A stretch of DNA of 64,000 nucleotides, taken from the NCBI GenBank assembly GCA_036346255.1, contig CM070634.1:65986476-66050475 (forward strand), read 5' to 3'. A model generated the notes under the pieces. It saw only the letters and a program-made list of their open reading frames with translations. It did no database searches and was not told where the DNA came from. Numbering within the stretch: the stretch's first letter is position 1; each line of letters begins with the position of its first letter. Shown one piece after another: positions 10,612 to 23,500 of the stretch. The DNA comes from Ampelocalamus luodianensis. Its lineage: Eukaryota > Streptophyta > Magnoliopsida > Poales > Poaceae. The position numbers and the translations under genes are program-made.

Positions 10612-13091
10612 TGTAATATCCCAAAATTATTCGAATGATTATTCGAGAGAGAATAATTATTGAAAGAGAAGGACTAATTAGAAAATAAAAACAACAGCTT
10701 TGAGAGAAGGGGATTTTTGCTAAATCCTGGCAACCTGGGCCTGGGCCAAGGCCCATTAGGCCATGTGGTGGCCGGCCAAAAGGGAGGGGAGGCGCCCCCT
10801 CTCCCAAAACCCTAGCCACCTCCCACTTTTTTCCCCTCCTCCCCTATGGTGGCCGCCACCCCTTCCTCCCTCTTCCCCCTTGGCCGACTCCTCCACTCCT
10901 CCCTGCACCTCCTCCTCCCAGTCCAGCACCCCATGGTAATGCCTCCTCCCTTGGTGTGACTCCCCGATGCCGGTGAAGAAGGTTCTTGTGGCTGCCGGCC
11001 AAGAAGAAGAAAGGAGAAGGAAGACGAGAATAGGAAGGGAGAGATGAGGGAAGGTCATCGCGAAGGTTTCAGCGACATTCCACGTTGTTCTTATGGGTAA
11101 TTTCGTGATCCCCATTAGTTTTGGTAGACCGATCTTATGTGTTTTTGTCTCCTATATGCTAGATGGTAGTTCCTGTGTAGATCGGTTGAATCTGTCTTCC
11201 TGTTGACGCGCGGTTTTGAGTTAGTTCAGGGCAGATTCAGGGATTAGTGTCTCCTGGAGATATGTGGGGTTTTCTGTTAGGTTCGCGTGGCCACCAAGAA
11301 CAGCCAAATCCGATTAACGGTTAAAAAGTTATGTCGATTTTAGTGCTGTTGTCCCGAGATCTTGATGAGAATCTGCAGTCAATTTGTTAATTAAGTAAGA
11401 TTTTGATAAGTGCCGTTTTGGGTCTGGGCTTCTCCTAGGAAGTTGTAGCTATCATAGTTATCTTTCATTTCCGACAAGAATCAGGTCGTTTGGACGTCGG
11501 TAGCCAAAGTTATGAATTTCTTGGTGGAATGATGTTTCTGGAAGGTATCTATTTTGACAGTATTGGCTCAACCTGACTTAAACGGATTGTTAGAGGTGTT
11601 TCCAGAAGGTCTCACCACAACGAAAAATGAAGCTAATTCTCTTAGCTTTCAGGAAAACTAAAGATCACTGAATTTGGATGAACGTAGCGAAAGTTATGCT
11701 ATTTTCTTTATTTCTGTCCAGAAACATAACGCTGATGAGCTGCTCTGACTAAAGGGATTGGTAGGGGTAGAAGATGGCCGAATCAGAGGGTCACCCCAAC
11801 TAGGTTTATTTAGGCAACTTAATTATCTTTTCGGAAAGTCCAAGATCATCCTATTTGGACTCCTGAGAAGAAAGTTATGAATTTTTGAAGTTTGCTGTCT
11901 GCAGTGACCGATCGCTAGAAATTAGAAAAGTTAGAAATAATAAGAAGATAGTGATTTCGATTGTGATGTTATGTATGATTTTGGTCCAGTATGCTAGTCT
12001 TAGTTTGGGGTTATATTCTTGTCCAGGTGGCAGCGAGATCCCAAGGGCAGCACCCACTTCGCGTCCGCCGTTCTTGCACGGTTGAGGCAAGTATTCGAGT
12101 TTAAGTGTAATATTGGTTGTATGTCATGATTTGGTTGTGTATTGTTTATTATTGCTATGTGAAGATGTTGATGTGATGACCCTAGTTATGTTGATGTTTG
12201 CAAGTTGTGTTTAAGGTTCCTTCATGATGCTATTGCTTACATGCTATGAGAACCTATTGAATTCTGTTAAATGAAAAGATGTTGCATAGTACTTATGCAT
12301 GTTTTGAGCATATTGAGACTTGGTCATGTAATGACCGAGAGTAAATTGTTGAGGTCCCTGTCATGCAATGACAGGCTTGAGGTCCCCACATTCATAGAAT
12401 GTGGGCAATGGGTACAGAGGTCCCCGTCATTTTGATGATGGGCAAAGGTCCCTATACATGTGATGTATAGGCTCTTGGTCCCTGTGCCAGAGGGCACAGG
12501 CATGGGTATTCATTGACGGATGAATACCCCGCATTACCGGTAAAATGCGAAAAGAGATAAAGATCAAAGAGTGCATAGCATTATCTTCATTTTAATATTT
12601 GAAATGTCATAACGATGTTGAATAAAGTTGTTTTTAGATGTTATGTCTATATGAATATTGCAACCATGTTGATACTTGCTGAGTCGTATGGCTCACCCTT
12701 GCTTTGTCTTGTTATAGGTACTTCTGGCAAGAACGTCATGCATGGGAGGGAGTAGACATTGGAAAGCACGCACTACCTCACAACATTTATGCAATTGCTA
12801 TTTAGTTTCACTCAAGAATAAATAACTGTGTGGAAACCATCTATGGATGTTTTATGATGTTGGTTGTCGGATTATTCATGGTTATGAGAATGATGTTAAT
12901 TGATTACAATCGCACGATTATTTTATATGCATGAATGATTTGGATTATAGAAGTAATAATAAATGCCATGGTTATCTGTTAGTACCTCGATTTTGTTGTT
13001 TATACAAAGGAAATTCATCGAAAAAGTTATAGATTGTTCTAGTTAGTTTAGTTCTTGTAACATTCTAGGCTCATTTGGAGTGAGGTGTTCT
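10612..13091 (+). repeat. 5' LTR of B (~2480 bp)
   Basis: Order of parts: TGTAATATCCC start; TGGGCC/GGCCCA block at 10736-10755; AAACCCTA at 10807-10814; GC-rich leader; hairpin ladder at 12322-12548; GAGTCGTATGGCTC at 12681-12694; end near 'gaggtgttct'. The last bases are mutated compared with the 3' LTR. The frames at 10595-11115 and 11875-12090 recur in the 3' LTR and are not genes. Confidence 0.9.
12322..12548. repeat. Ladder of eight consecutive hairpins in B 5' LTR
   Basis: The stems are GGTCAT/ATGACC (12322-12336), CCTGTCAT/ATGACAGG (12357-12375), CCCACATTC/GAATGTGGG (12385-12405), CCCGTCAT/ATGATGGG (12423-12442), CCTATACAT/ATGTATAGG (12451-12471), CCTGTGCC/GGCACAGG (12481-12500), GGGTATTCAT/ATGAATACCC (12504-12529) and GCATT/AATGC (12531-12548). 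Most loops are 3-7 bases. Similar ladders occur in F, A, C, E and G LTRs with different stem sequences. Confidence 0.9.
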
Positions 13092-16000
13092 GATTGTATC
13101 GAGCAGTTGTAGGTCCGTGGTATTGTAATTATTAAACTTGACACACTAAGCACTGATGAGGTGGGATTGGGTTTTGCATTGCATTTACGCTTTCGTATGT
13201 TGTATTGAAGATTCTGTTAAGAGTTGAACTGGTTTATCCATAGAATAATACTGTAGTTATTATGTATGGGGATAACCGACGCTTGAGAGGTTGAGGTCGT
13301 GGTTGTGACTCGGGCGTTGCGTGTTACACCACCGCTTGTGGTATGGGAACGGGAAGTAGTTACCATAAATACCATAGTTAGAAGTGTTGAGGATGAGTTT
13401 CTCCGAAAGGTTGTTCTCTTCCCGAGTTTGAGTTTGGCCAATTCTTGTCCGATTTGCAATTGAGGGTTTTAGTGGGTCTCTAATTATTCCTAGAACAATA
13501 ATTGTCTTTCCGTCTGTTGAGTGGCTCTTGCTATTTGTGATCGTTGTTAATTGGCGAACTTGTTATTTTCATGGTTGTTCCATCTTTCATATTGGAGATT
13601 TTGACCCATTTATTCGCTTGATGATTTGGATAATGAATGTTTCCTTTTGCAAGTCCTTTAGTATGTGGAAGTTTTGACTCAATGTATCTCTTCAGGTATT
13701 TTGAGCGTTGAAATTGAATTCTTCTCTTTACAAAAGAAAATGTTAAACCTTAGCGATGACATTTTGTGGTTAAATGTGAGGTTATAGTCAAAAGAAATTA
13801 ATTGATAATGTTTGAGCTATCAAGTTGGACCTGTAGTTTGGAACATAATTGGTTTTAACCCAGATCCTTGGAATTGAAGTTGATAAAGTTGACGATGTCT
13901 TCTAGTAGTTCTTGGTGAACTATGAGTAAAGGTATGCTTACACTTACTAGTAAACCGAGATTTATTAAGAAGTGTGAGATACTGATGATTTAGTCTGATC
14001 ATTAAGATTGTGGAATTTGGTAGATCTATTGGATAATACAGAGTAATTTGTCTCTATGGATTAGTCTACCCATTAGAGATGGTTATGTTAAGGATGTGTT
14101 TGAATGATGCCTTAAAGGATATCAATTTGGAAATTTTCATAAACTGGTTATTTGATGATCATACATAATTACAAGATTGAAACATACGTATATCAGATTA
14201 GATGAATGTTGAGGTAGTACCCTGTGAAAGCCGGTGATTAAAGAAGATGGTGTTATTAATCTTTAATTACACCCTGAGTATATAGTGGAATGTTGACTTT
14301 GTGTTTATAAATGGATAGGTGATGGTAAACAGCAGTAGGGCCCTATGAACATACGTGATGAATACCAATGTCAATTGTCTATGATAGACGAAATGTGTGT
14401 TGAGCAGCACTAATGGTTGGATGGATAAATGATAAGTGATGTCTGAATTGGTGCTTTGCGAAAATTGTTATTTGATAGCATGATGTTGATGAAAGAGGTT
14501 TGTTTTAACCTTATGGGTTGTATTTCTTTCGGAGAGGATGAAGATGGGATCAGAGGCTCGGATGACTTTCACTAAGAGTGTATTATTTCATTGATAGTGT
14601 GATTGTCAATAAGGGATTATGATGATAATAGTGAATGTTTTGTATAAAGGGATTGGACCGCTTGCCTGATACGGATTAAGTGAAAAGGTTTCTAGTTTTG
14701 GGTATGTGATCTTTCAGACCTCATGTTGATATGGTAACTGAATTTGTTTTGAGCAATATGATATGTTGAGAGGTTTTATTAGCTCCCTAGTGATCTATAT
14801 GATGTGGCCTTCAAATCTCTTCTTAGTGGAGTTGGCATGGTGACGCTGTACCCAAAGAAAGTCGCTTTCTTTGTTAAAGGAAAAAGTAAAGTAGAAGTAT
14901 TTGAGAATGGAGTCAAGTTTTAAAACTTGCAGGTTATTGAAGTTTGTTTAAAGCTTTTGTTCTTACTCATAAGAGTTTTTCCCGAATTTCAAAAGCAAAG
15001 TTTTATTTCCGTTTGAGGCTTGTTATTCTCTGCTTGTGAGACGTGTGTGCTCAATTATGATCTTATCTGTTTATTCTCGAGATCATTGTTATTTGATTGT
15101 CTCTCTTGATATTTTAATTACTGTAAGTGGTAGCGTTTTTTTTTTCTTTTCGCGCTGAAATTTATTTCTATTTGCCTCTTCTTCTAAGAAAGGGTTAATC
15201 GAACTAAATTGCAAAGTATCTTCGGAGGTGAACTGGCAATGAGATAGTGGTGGTCTAGTGGACGATTTGTGAACCTTTGGGAGAGGCATTGAGAAATAAA
15301 TCGATTTATCAGAATAATCCTTAGAGAGGATTTGATTTAAATAGAGTGTTTGACTTGGGAGTTAACAGATTCGTGATCGCAATTAGGAAGACCCACAGCG
15401 GGATGTGGTCCAAGGTTGTGTGTACATTGTGGCAGAACATTAGAGTTAGCAAGTATGGGAATCTTGATCAGTTAATTAGAGTATCGCAATTGGGTATTTG
15501 GTAAGATTGTGTAGAAGGAATTAGGATGGTGAAGTTAAATGAGAGTAGCAGAGTAGAGAAATCTCATAGTCGTGTTAAGTAAGGGATAGCAGTGATTGTT
15601 GAGTCGTTGTCAAGTATGACTCGGCCTCGGTGAGTAACTTTATGGGAGTTAGATTATCACCAAAGATAACTTGATCAAGAACATATTTATCTATTGATGT
15701 TAGTGATTGAGTATGTTTGAATCTGGTCAATCGCTTAGGATTTTGTGAATGGGTATCTTGTGGTCGAGTAGCCGTTTTGTTCGGTGTGGGTTGGAGAAGG
15801 TCTAAGATTGGTGGATTGAAACGCATTGGCGGTTACTTGATTGGTAATGAATGTTGACATTAATAAGCGAGGTTATTGTTGAGCTACATGAAATTTGAGT
15901 CTATTTGGAGTGTGGGAATTTTAGTGAGTGAACTCAAGATTTCTCGATCTTTTATACGAGAAGCTTGTTGTAGGAGTCTTGTAGGTTGATTTTGGGCTTT

Positions 16001-17255
16001 GCATTCTATGCTAGAACCTTGGTTGCCATTGATTATGTGTAAAGGTGGTAGAACAAGAGTGGATTCCAAATAGTGGTATGGTCATTGATGGTATCCTTTA
16101 AGTGTAGTAAATGAGAGTGTGCGATGGGAATTTCAATATTGTTTTTTTAATGAATTAGATGATGTGATTGTGCGTGAAATATATATTGAGTTGCATCGGA
16201 ATTATTGGTCAAAGTAATCCTTTTGGTACGTGAAGTTGGCTAGAGTGTGATATTGTAGATTGGAAGGGTCTCTCTACATCAGCATGGAGTTTGTGTTCGG
16301 ATGAGCATAGGTTGAGGTTGCCAACTTAAGATAAATGTGTTATGCACAGATTTGAAATCCTATGGTTTAAGAGGAAGTGGAATTCTTAAAAGAAAGTTTG
16401 AGAAAAACGGTTGTATACTCGGTCAATGAAATATTCTCTTGGTTTTTCTTTGAGTTTTGTCTTCAGAACAGATGCCAAATATAAATTGAGTTGATTCTTC
16501 TTGGTATGCGTGATCCTTTTCGATTAAAACCGAGAAAGGAAATGGGGGTCTTGGGTATTAAAGTGATTTCGCCTTTGGCTGATGTGCTATCTTCGAAAGT
16601 GGAAGGGTTTCATGATGAATCTTTTGGTTTTGGATTTAACTCTTTGGTGAGAAGTTGGTAATGCGTATTGGTGATGAGAATTCTTTATTTTTAGTTGGGT
16701 TATGTTTTTAAAAAGAGTTTGTCTAAAATGAGTTCTTTTGTGCATCCCTAGTTAAAGGTGGTGCTCACTGATAAAGTGAAGAAATCGATTGATACCAGGA
16801 ACAAGAGTTTTATGTGCTATATACAAGTTGTGTGGTTTGGTACTAAAGGGAATGTTAGACTAAGGTACATTGGTTGTTGCTAAAAATAGCGAAGATTTGA
16901 GAGATAGCGTTTTTACTAGAACCGTCTTGAGTCCTAGCGCGGGGCACAGAACACTTTGTTAGGTGGTATCGGAGAAATCTGGAGCGTGAAGTTTCGTTGG
17001 GGCCTTTGGCCCACGAGTAAGACTGTGCCTTCGAGACGGGTCCGTTAAGTGATAAGGTGTAACGCATTAATTACGTCAGGGTTCGGTGGTCCCTTAATTC
17101 TAAAAAAAATCATCGGGAATTGGAGTCTCGCTATGCCAAGAATATATGGTATTGATCATAGCGGTGCATAGTTTTGGTGGTAAATTCTAGCTGCAGTGTT
17201 CTTTGGCATTTCTGCGTGGTAAGAATTCGGGTCGAATTGCATTTTAGGGGTAGAA
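13092..17255 (+). mobile_element. Internal region of B (non-coding)
   Basis: A degenerate primer site ('gattgtatcgagcag', 13092 on) follows the LTR, and a weak polypurine tract ('ttttaggggtaga', 17242-17254) precedes the 3' LTR. No frame over 90 aa is present in this interval, and no gag, protease, reverse transcriptase or integrase motif was recognised. Blocks shared with A, E and G internals show common descent. Confidence 0.75.
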
Positions 17256-19732
17256 TGTAATATCCCAAAATTATTCGAATGATTATTCGAGAGAGAATAA
17301 TTATTGAAAGAGAAGGACTAATTAGAAAATAAAAACAACAGCTTTGAGAGAAGGGAATTTTTGCTAAATCCTGGCAACCTGGGCCTGGGCCAAGGCCCAT
17401 TAGGCCATGTGGTGGCCGGCCAAAAGGGAGGGGAGGCGCCCCCTCTCCCAAAACCCTAGCCACCTCCCACTTTTTCCCCTCCTCCCCTATGGTGGCCGCC
17501 ACCCCTTCCTCCCTCTTCCCCCTTGGCCGACTCCTCCACTCCTCCCTGCACCTCCTCCTCCCAGTCCAGCACCCCATGGTAATGCCTCCTCCCTTGGTGT
17601 GACTCCCCGATGCCGGTGAAGAAGGTTCTTGTGGCTGCCAGCCAAGAAGAAGAAAGGAGAAGGAAGACGAGAATAGGAAGGGAGAGATGAGGGAAGGTCA
17701 TCGCGAAGGTTTCAGCGACGTTCCACGTTGTTCTTATGGGTAATTTCGTGATCCCCATTAGTTTTGGTAGACCGATCTTATGTGTTTTTGTCTCCTATAT
17801 GCTAGATGGTAGTTCCTGTGTAGATCGGTTGAATCTGTCTTCCTGTTGACGCGCGGTTTTGAGTTAGTTCAGGGCAGATTCAGGGATTAGTGTCTCCTGG
17901 AGATATGTGGGGTTTTCTGTTAGGTTCGCGTGGTACCAAGAACAGCCAAATCCGATTAACGGTTAAAAGTTATGTCGATTTTAGTGCTGTTGTCCCGAGA
18001 TCTTGATGAGAATCTGCAGTCAATTTGTTAATTAAGTAAGATTTTGATAAGTGCCGTTTTGGGTCTGGGCTTCTCCTAGGAAGTTGTAGCTATCGTAGTT
18101 ATCTTTCATTTCCGACAAGAATCAGGTCGTTTGGACGTCGGTAGCCAAAGTTATGAATTTCTTGGTGGAATGATGTTTCTGGAAGGTATCTATTTTGACA
18201 GTATTGGCTCAACCTGACTTAAACGGATTGTTAGAGGTGTTTCCAGAAGGTCTCACCACAACGAAAAATGAAGCTAATTCTCTTAGCTTTCAGGAAAACT
18301 AAAGATCACTGAATTTGGATGAACGTAGCGAAAGTTATGCTATTTTCTTTATTTCTGTCCAGAAACATAACGCTGATGAGCTGCTCTGACTAAAGGGATA
18401 GGTAGGGGTAGAAGATGGCCGAATCAGAGGGTCACCCCAACTAGGTTTATTTAGGCAACTTAATTATCTTTTCGGAAAGTCCAAGATCATCCTATTTGGA
18501 CTCCTGAGAAGAAAGTTATGAATTTTTGAAGTTTGCTGTCTGCAGTGACCGATCGCTAGAAATTAGAAAAGTTAGAAATAATAAGAAGATAGTGATTTCG
18601 ATTGTGATGTTATGTATGATTTTGGTCCAGTATGCTAGTCTTAGTTTGGGGTTATATTCTTGTCCAGGTGGCAGCGAGATCCCATGGGCAGCACCCACTT
18701 CGCGTCCGCCGTTCTTGCACGGTTGAGGCAAGTATTCGGGTTTAAGTGTAATATTGGTTGTATGTCATGATTTGGTTGTGTATTGTTTATTATTGCTATG
18801 TGAAGATGTTGATGTGATGACCCTAGTTATGTTGATGTTTGCAAGTTGTGTTTAAGGTTCCTTCATGATGCTATTGCTTACATGCTATGAGAACCTATTG
18901 AATTACATTAAATGAAAAGATGTTGCATAGTACTTATGCATGTTTTGAGCATATTGAGACTTGGTCATGTAATGACCGAGAGTAAATTGTTGAGGTCCCT
19001 GTCATGCAATGACAGGCTTGAGGTCCCCACATTCATGGAATGTGGGCAATGGGTACAGAGGTCCCCGTCATTTTGATGATGGGCAAAGGTCCCTATACAT
19101 GTGATGTATAGGCTCTTGGTCCCTGTGCCAGAGGGCACAGGCATGGGTATTCATTGACGGATGAATACCCCGCATTACTGATAAAATGCGAAAAGAGATA
19201 AAGATCAAAGAGTGCATAGCATTATCTTCATTTTAATATTTGAAATGTCATAACGATGTTGAATAAAGTTGTTTTTAGATGTTATGTCTATATGAATATT
19301 GCAACCATGTTGATACTTCTTTGAGTCGTATGGCTCACCCTTGCTTTGTCTTGTTATAGGTACTTCGCAAGAACGTCATGCATGGGAGGAGTAGACATTG
19401 AAAGCACGCACTACCTCACAACATTTATGCAATTGCTATTTAGTTTCACTCAAGAATAAATAACTGTGTGGAAACCATCTATGGATGTTTTATGATGTTG
19501 GTTGTCGGATTATTCATGGTTATGAGAATGATGTTAATTGATTACAATCGTACGATTATTTTATATGCATGAATGATTTGGATTATAGAAGTAATAATAA
19601 ATGCCATGGTTATCTGTTAGTACCTCGATTTTGTTGTTTATACAAAGGAAATTCTGTCGAAAAAGTTATAGATTGTTCTAGTTAGTTTAGTTCTTGTAAC
19701 ATTCTAGGCTCATTTGGAGCTGGGGTGTTGCA
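17256..19732 (+). repeat. 3' LTR of B (2477 bp)
   Basis: It is nearly identical to 10612-13091, including AAACCCTA (17451-17458), the hairpin ladder (18963-19189) and GAGTCGTATGGCTC (19323-19336). It ends GGGTGTTGCA. Differences from the 5' copy are a handful of substitutions and short indels. Confidence 0.9.
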
Positions 19733-20394
19733 CTTTCTGCCCCATAAGAGAGTTTCCTCATTTTCAAAGGCAATACTAGCTTCTTCTCATTTGGAGTTTG
19801 ATCTTCTCTTCGTGTGGGACTTATGCCCTCAACTGTGGACTCCCCTTATGTTTTCGGAGTTCATTGCCTAATTGACAATTTCCCTTGGTCCTATGTTCAC
19901 TGCGAGTAGTAAATGTTTTTCTAGTTGGTGAAAATTGTTTTCATTTGCCTTTTCTTTGAGAAAGAATCAACCTATTCGTTTCTTAGGGGTCTTTCGATGT
20001 GTTTATTAATTGTTGTTGTGATACCTCGGGTTGTAAGCTATTTGAGGAGCATTCGAGGATGAATTGATTTTGTGTATAACTTTTGGAGAGAATCTTAGGT
20101 CCTGTTTGAAACGGCTGGGGTTTTCTAAAAAGCGGCTTCCGGCTGTGCTGCAAGGCTTTCTGGCTTAGGCTGAATGGCTGGGCTTTTCTGATTTGGTGTT
20201 TGGTTGTCTGGCTTTTAAATAGGCTGGCTGTAGCTTCCGAGATGGGAAATGTCTGAAATACCCCTGAGAACAGTAATGGCTTGTTTGATGCCGTTTAACG
20301 CTATTAACAACATTTAACGAAAACTAACGATAGTTGATGATAATTACTGACATTTAAAGACAATGAACAACTGACACAATTGACGATAACTACC

Positions 20395-20495
20395 GCAGTT
20401 AGGGCAATTAACGCCGATTACCAGAATTAGGGCAATTAACGCCGGCTACCGCAATTATGGCAATTAACACCAACTACCACAATTAGGGCAATTGG
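20395..20495. repeat. 28-bp tandem repeat in K
   Basis: About three and a half copies of a unit like 'ttagggcaattaacgccg..taccgcaa' repeat, each with a few changes. H inserted right at the end of the array. Confidence 0.8.
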
Positions 20496-20500
20496 TCGCA

Positions 20501-23500
20501 TGTGACGACCCCGGTTTATTCGGCTTGTAATGCTTAGTCTTCCATTGACTCTAGCATCACAAATCCAATAAACCAAGCCTTGAGATATGTATACTTCCCA
20601 GAAGTGCAGTATACACACCTCGTTACAAAATTATGCATCAATTCCATTCAATCGCATAGAACCGAAGCACAACAATAAAAGACATACATAATAGGGATTT
20701 ATTACAACAAGGGCCAACCGGCCAAATAACAACTAAATAACAATTAAACAGCGGAAGCAAAAAGTGTCATAAGATGGCGATAAACAAAAGAGCCAATTAG
20801 TGTGCCTTTACCCACAAGGCAACCAACCGGGCCGCCAAGCTAGTCGTCAAACCCGAAGCACATCTCACAAAAGGGAAGCCCTTGGGGCTCACCTTCTTCC
20901 TCTGCAACAAAACAATTAAGCATAGCAACTGAGTACAAAAATTATTTTTGTACTCGCAAGACTGACGTGTAAGGGTAACAGAACTATAGTTTAACTAGAT
21001 GCAAGCTTTATTTAAGTGGAGGGAGCTCTGGACTTACTTTTAGCATAAAGCAAGTTTTCATTTGCAATAATGTAATAGATTTAAAGCAATTTGACAAACT
21101 ATTTGTAATTGTTGAAATAACAACGGTACAATAATAATAACAACAATGAAGACAACCTGGAAGTGACTAACCCAATAGCCACCACAATAATAGCATGAAC
21201 TACCTGTTCATACCACCCAATATCAATTTTTAATTAAAAGGTTGTAGTCTAACTCTTGAAAAGCTTACCCAAGCGTGTCCATAACCTAGGACGAGGCTAT
21301 TCGAATAGTTTTAACCCTGCAGGGGTGTACCAATGTACCCACACTTTAGACCGCCTTTCCACCAGCCACGGTTAGCATACTTCCTTTGGTATGCAGGCAT
21401 GGCTAAGTCTAACAAGACGTTTTCCAATGGAAAATGCTAATCAAGAGCCGCACGTATGGGAGTTAACCCTTAGTGATCTGCCAACGAAATATGGATCACA
21501 AGGACCCATACGTGGAGTAGGAGACACCGGCCTCGGCGGGTGCTCCCCTCCCCACAAACATGTCCATGTTGCATATATCCCATATGCAACCCACCACGCG
21601 ACTCATTAATTAACACCCCCCAAAGTACTTAGTCAAGAGAGGTCCCATTTCCCTCTAGTGTGGTTAGCACACAATATTGCCTGGATAATAGGTACTCACA
21701 AGTAGTTCGGTCCTTAATTGACCCGGGCACCATTCCAGTCACACCCAAATTCACACCATCTTACCATTGTGCCCAAGTCGAAATCATTTTGTTTTCATTT
21801 TTAGTTTTTACAAATAAACATAGCACAAAGGCTGAAACATAGAGTTATAATGAGTTTGTGTGATCAAGGTTATCGACTAAGTCGATAACCGCCCAATTCT
21901 ACCGGTATCTAAGCATTGCTAAGCATCATATCGAAAAGACAAATAAAAGGCCCTAAATCATTCACCGAGCTCTAATTCACCAGTGAGGATATTAGTCCTA
22001 AGGTAGTGGCAGGGGTGAACAATTTCAAGGCAACAATGCAATAGGATTAGCTACCTCTAACCGTCAAAATTAATCATTGACACAAAAGCATGCATACATA
22101 CGAGTAAAACAAAGTATTAGATTTTAAAAGTAATGGGATTGAACTGGATATGATCAAACTGCTTGCCTTGCTGAAGATGCTTAATATGCTGCAGAGGATC
22201 ACTCTTGAACTCAGTAGGATCGTCGAACCTATCGAAAGAATCGAGAAGAACCAATAAGAACGAATAACACCGAAATTCAAAAAGTCTCCAAAATAAGAAG
22301 TTAATACAGAAGGAGGATAATTATTTTAGATGAATTTAGAGACATAAATTATTTGATTTAGAGTTGAATGGAATTGGTTATGAATTACTGACATTGAGAT
22401 TATAGCATAAGGTCTATCGCTGGTTAATTAACCAATAACTCAATTCTTGGCTTAAGACAAACTTTACTCTTTTAGACTGAATTACCAAGATCTAGTTACT
22501 AAGAAATTGTACTTACTAGTTAAGTGATTTAATCAAGCTTCTACTAAACAACTTAATGAAAAGGGCCTGCAATCTGCTATTGCTACTAACATGATCCAAT
22601 GGCCTACGACCAATACTTACGTTCCAAGTTAGAGGCTTAGGTATTAATTACTTTAATTAGGAAGCAAGTTAGTGGTTCAAGTCATGAAACATCATTTAAC
22701 TAACCTACAGTAACAAGTTTCTAAGCTACAATGCTATAACTAAACCTCCGGTTTGCTAACTTACTGAAGTAACTTAACTGGCATTTACAAGGATTTGATA
22801 GCAAAAGACAGGAGGTGCTGCAGGAGAATTCCAACCCAAAATTCAACTAATCCCTTCTATTCTCTGTTTGCTGGAACAACAAGGTTCATTAAGCATTGAC
22901 AAAAAGGTTTACTCTCTGTTGATTTATAAAGCTTTACAACTATACTGGTTTTTCAGATTTGGTTGCTCTCAGATGGTTTCTAAAACTTTCCCTTTTAGTG
23001 TTGATTCTCAGAGTTGGTTGATTCTGTTAGGTAGATGTCCAAGGACTAATAAAACTAAGACAAACTCCAACTACTATATTAACAAAGTCATCAACCTATT
23101 GACATACTGAATATAGATTACTGTGCATATACTAACAACAGCAAGATTTTTAGAAGTGCTAAAAGCTGACTATAACTAAACTTCCTATAATTTTAAGCTT
23201 CCAGTTTGTCAACTTAGTAAAGTGACCTAAATGACAAACAGAGCATTAACTAGCAGAGACAAAAGATGGTCTTGCTAAAAGGGTTCACTAACAAATCAGA
23301 TTCTTTACCTAACATCTTCTCTCTTCTTTGATGAATTCTGAAAATTCACATTCCTTACTGATTTTTCAGATTTGGATACTACTCCAGTAAAGTGGTCCAG
23401 ATACTAATTCAGTCAAGACATTTCTATCTACTAAATTATCCATGCCAAAATCCTCTTGACAATACTGACAACGTCAGTTCACTGTTTTATACATCCACCA

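Larger units (their letters stand above)
10612..19732 (+). mobile_element. Complete LTR retrotransposon B, non-coding
   Basis: The element is flanked by CTTTC duplications (10607-10611, 19733-19737). The two LTRs (10612-13091 and 17256-19732) are nearly identical by eye, so the insertion is recent. The internal region of about 4.16 kb has no gag or pol frame. The 5' end is TGTAATATCCC and the 3' end is TGCA rather than TACA. It sits inside the internal region of G: 'cttatgctttc' left of it joins 'tgccccataagag' right of it, matching B's own internal 'ttgttcttactcataagag' (about 14960). It must be mobilised in trans if it is active at all. Confidence 0.92.

Noticed and set aside
12322..12548. 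CRISPR-like array
   Set aside because: Units are hairpins with different sequences, not identical repeats with unique spacers, and this is a plant LTR.
17131..17577. 148-aa minus frame, also partly at 10595-11115
   Set aside because: It is the antisense of the LTR leader, repeated in both LTRs of B.
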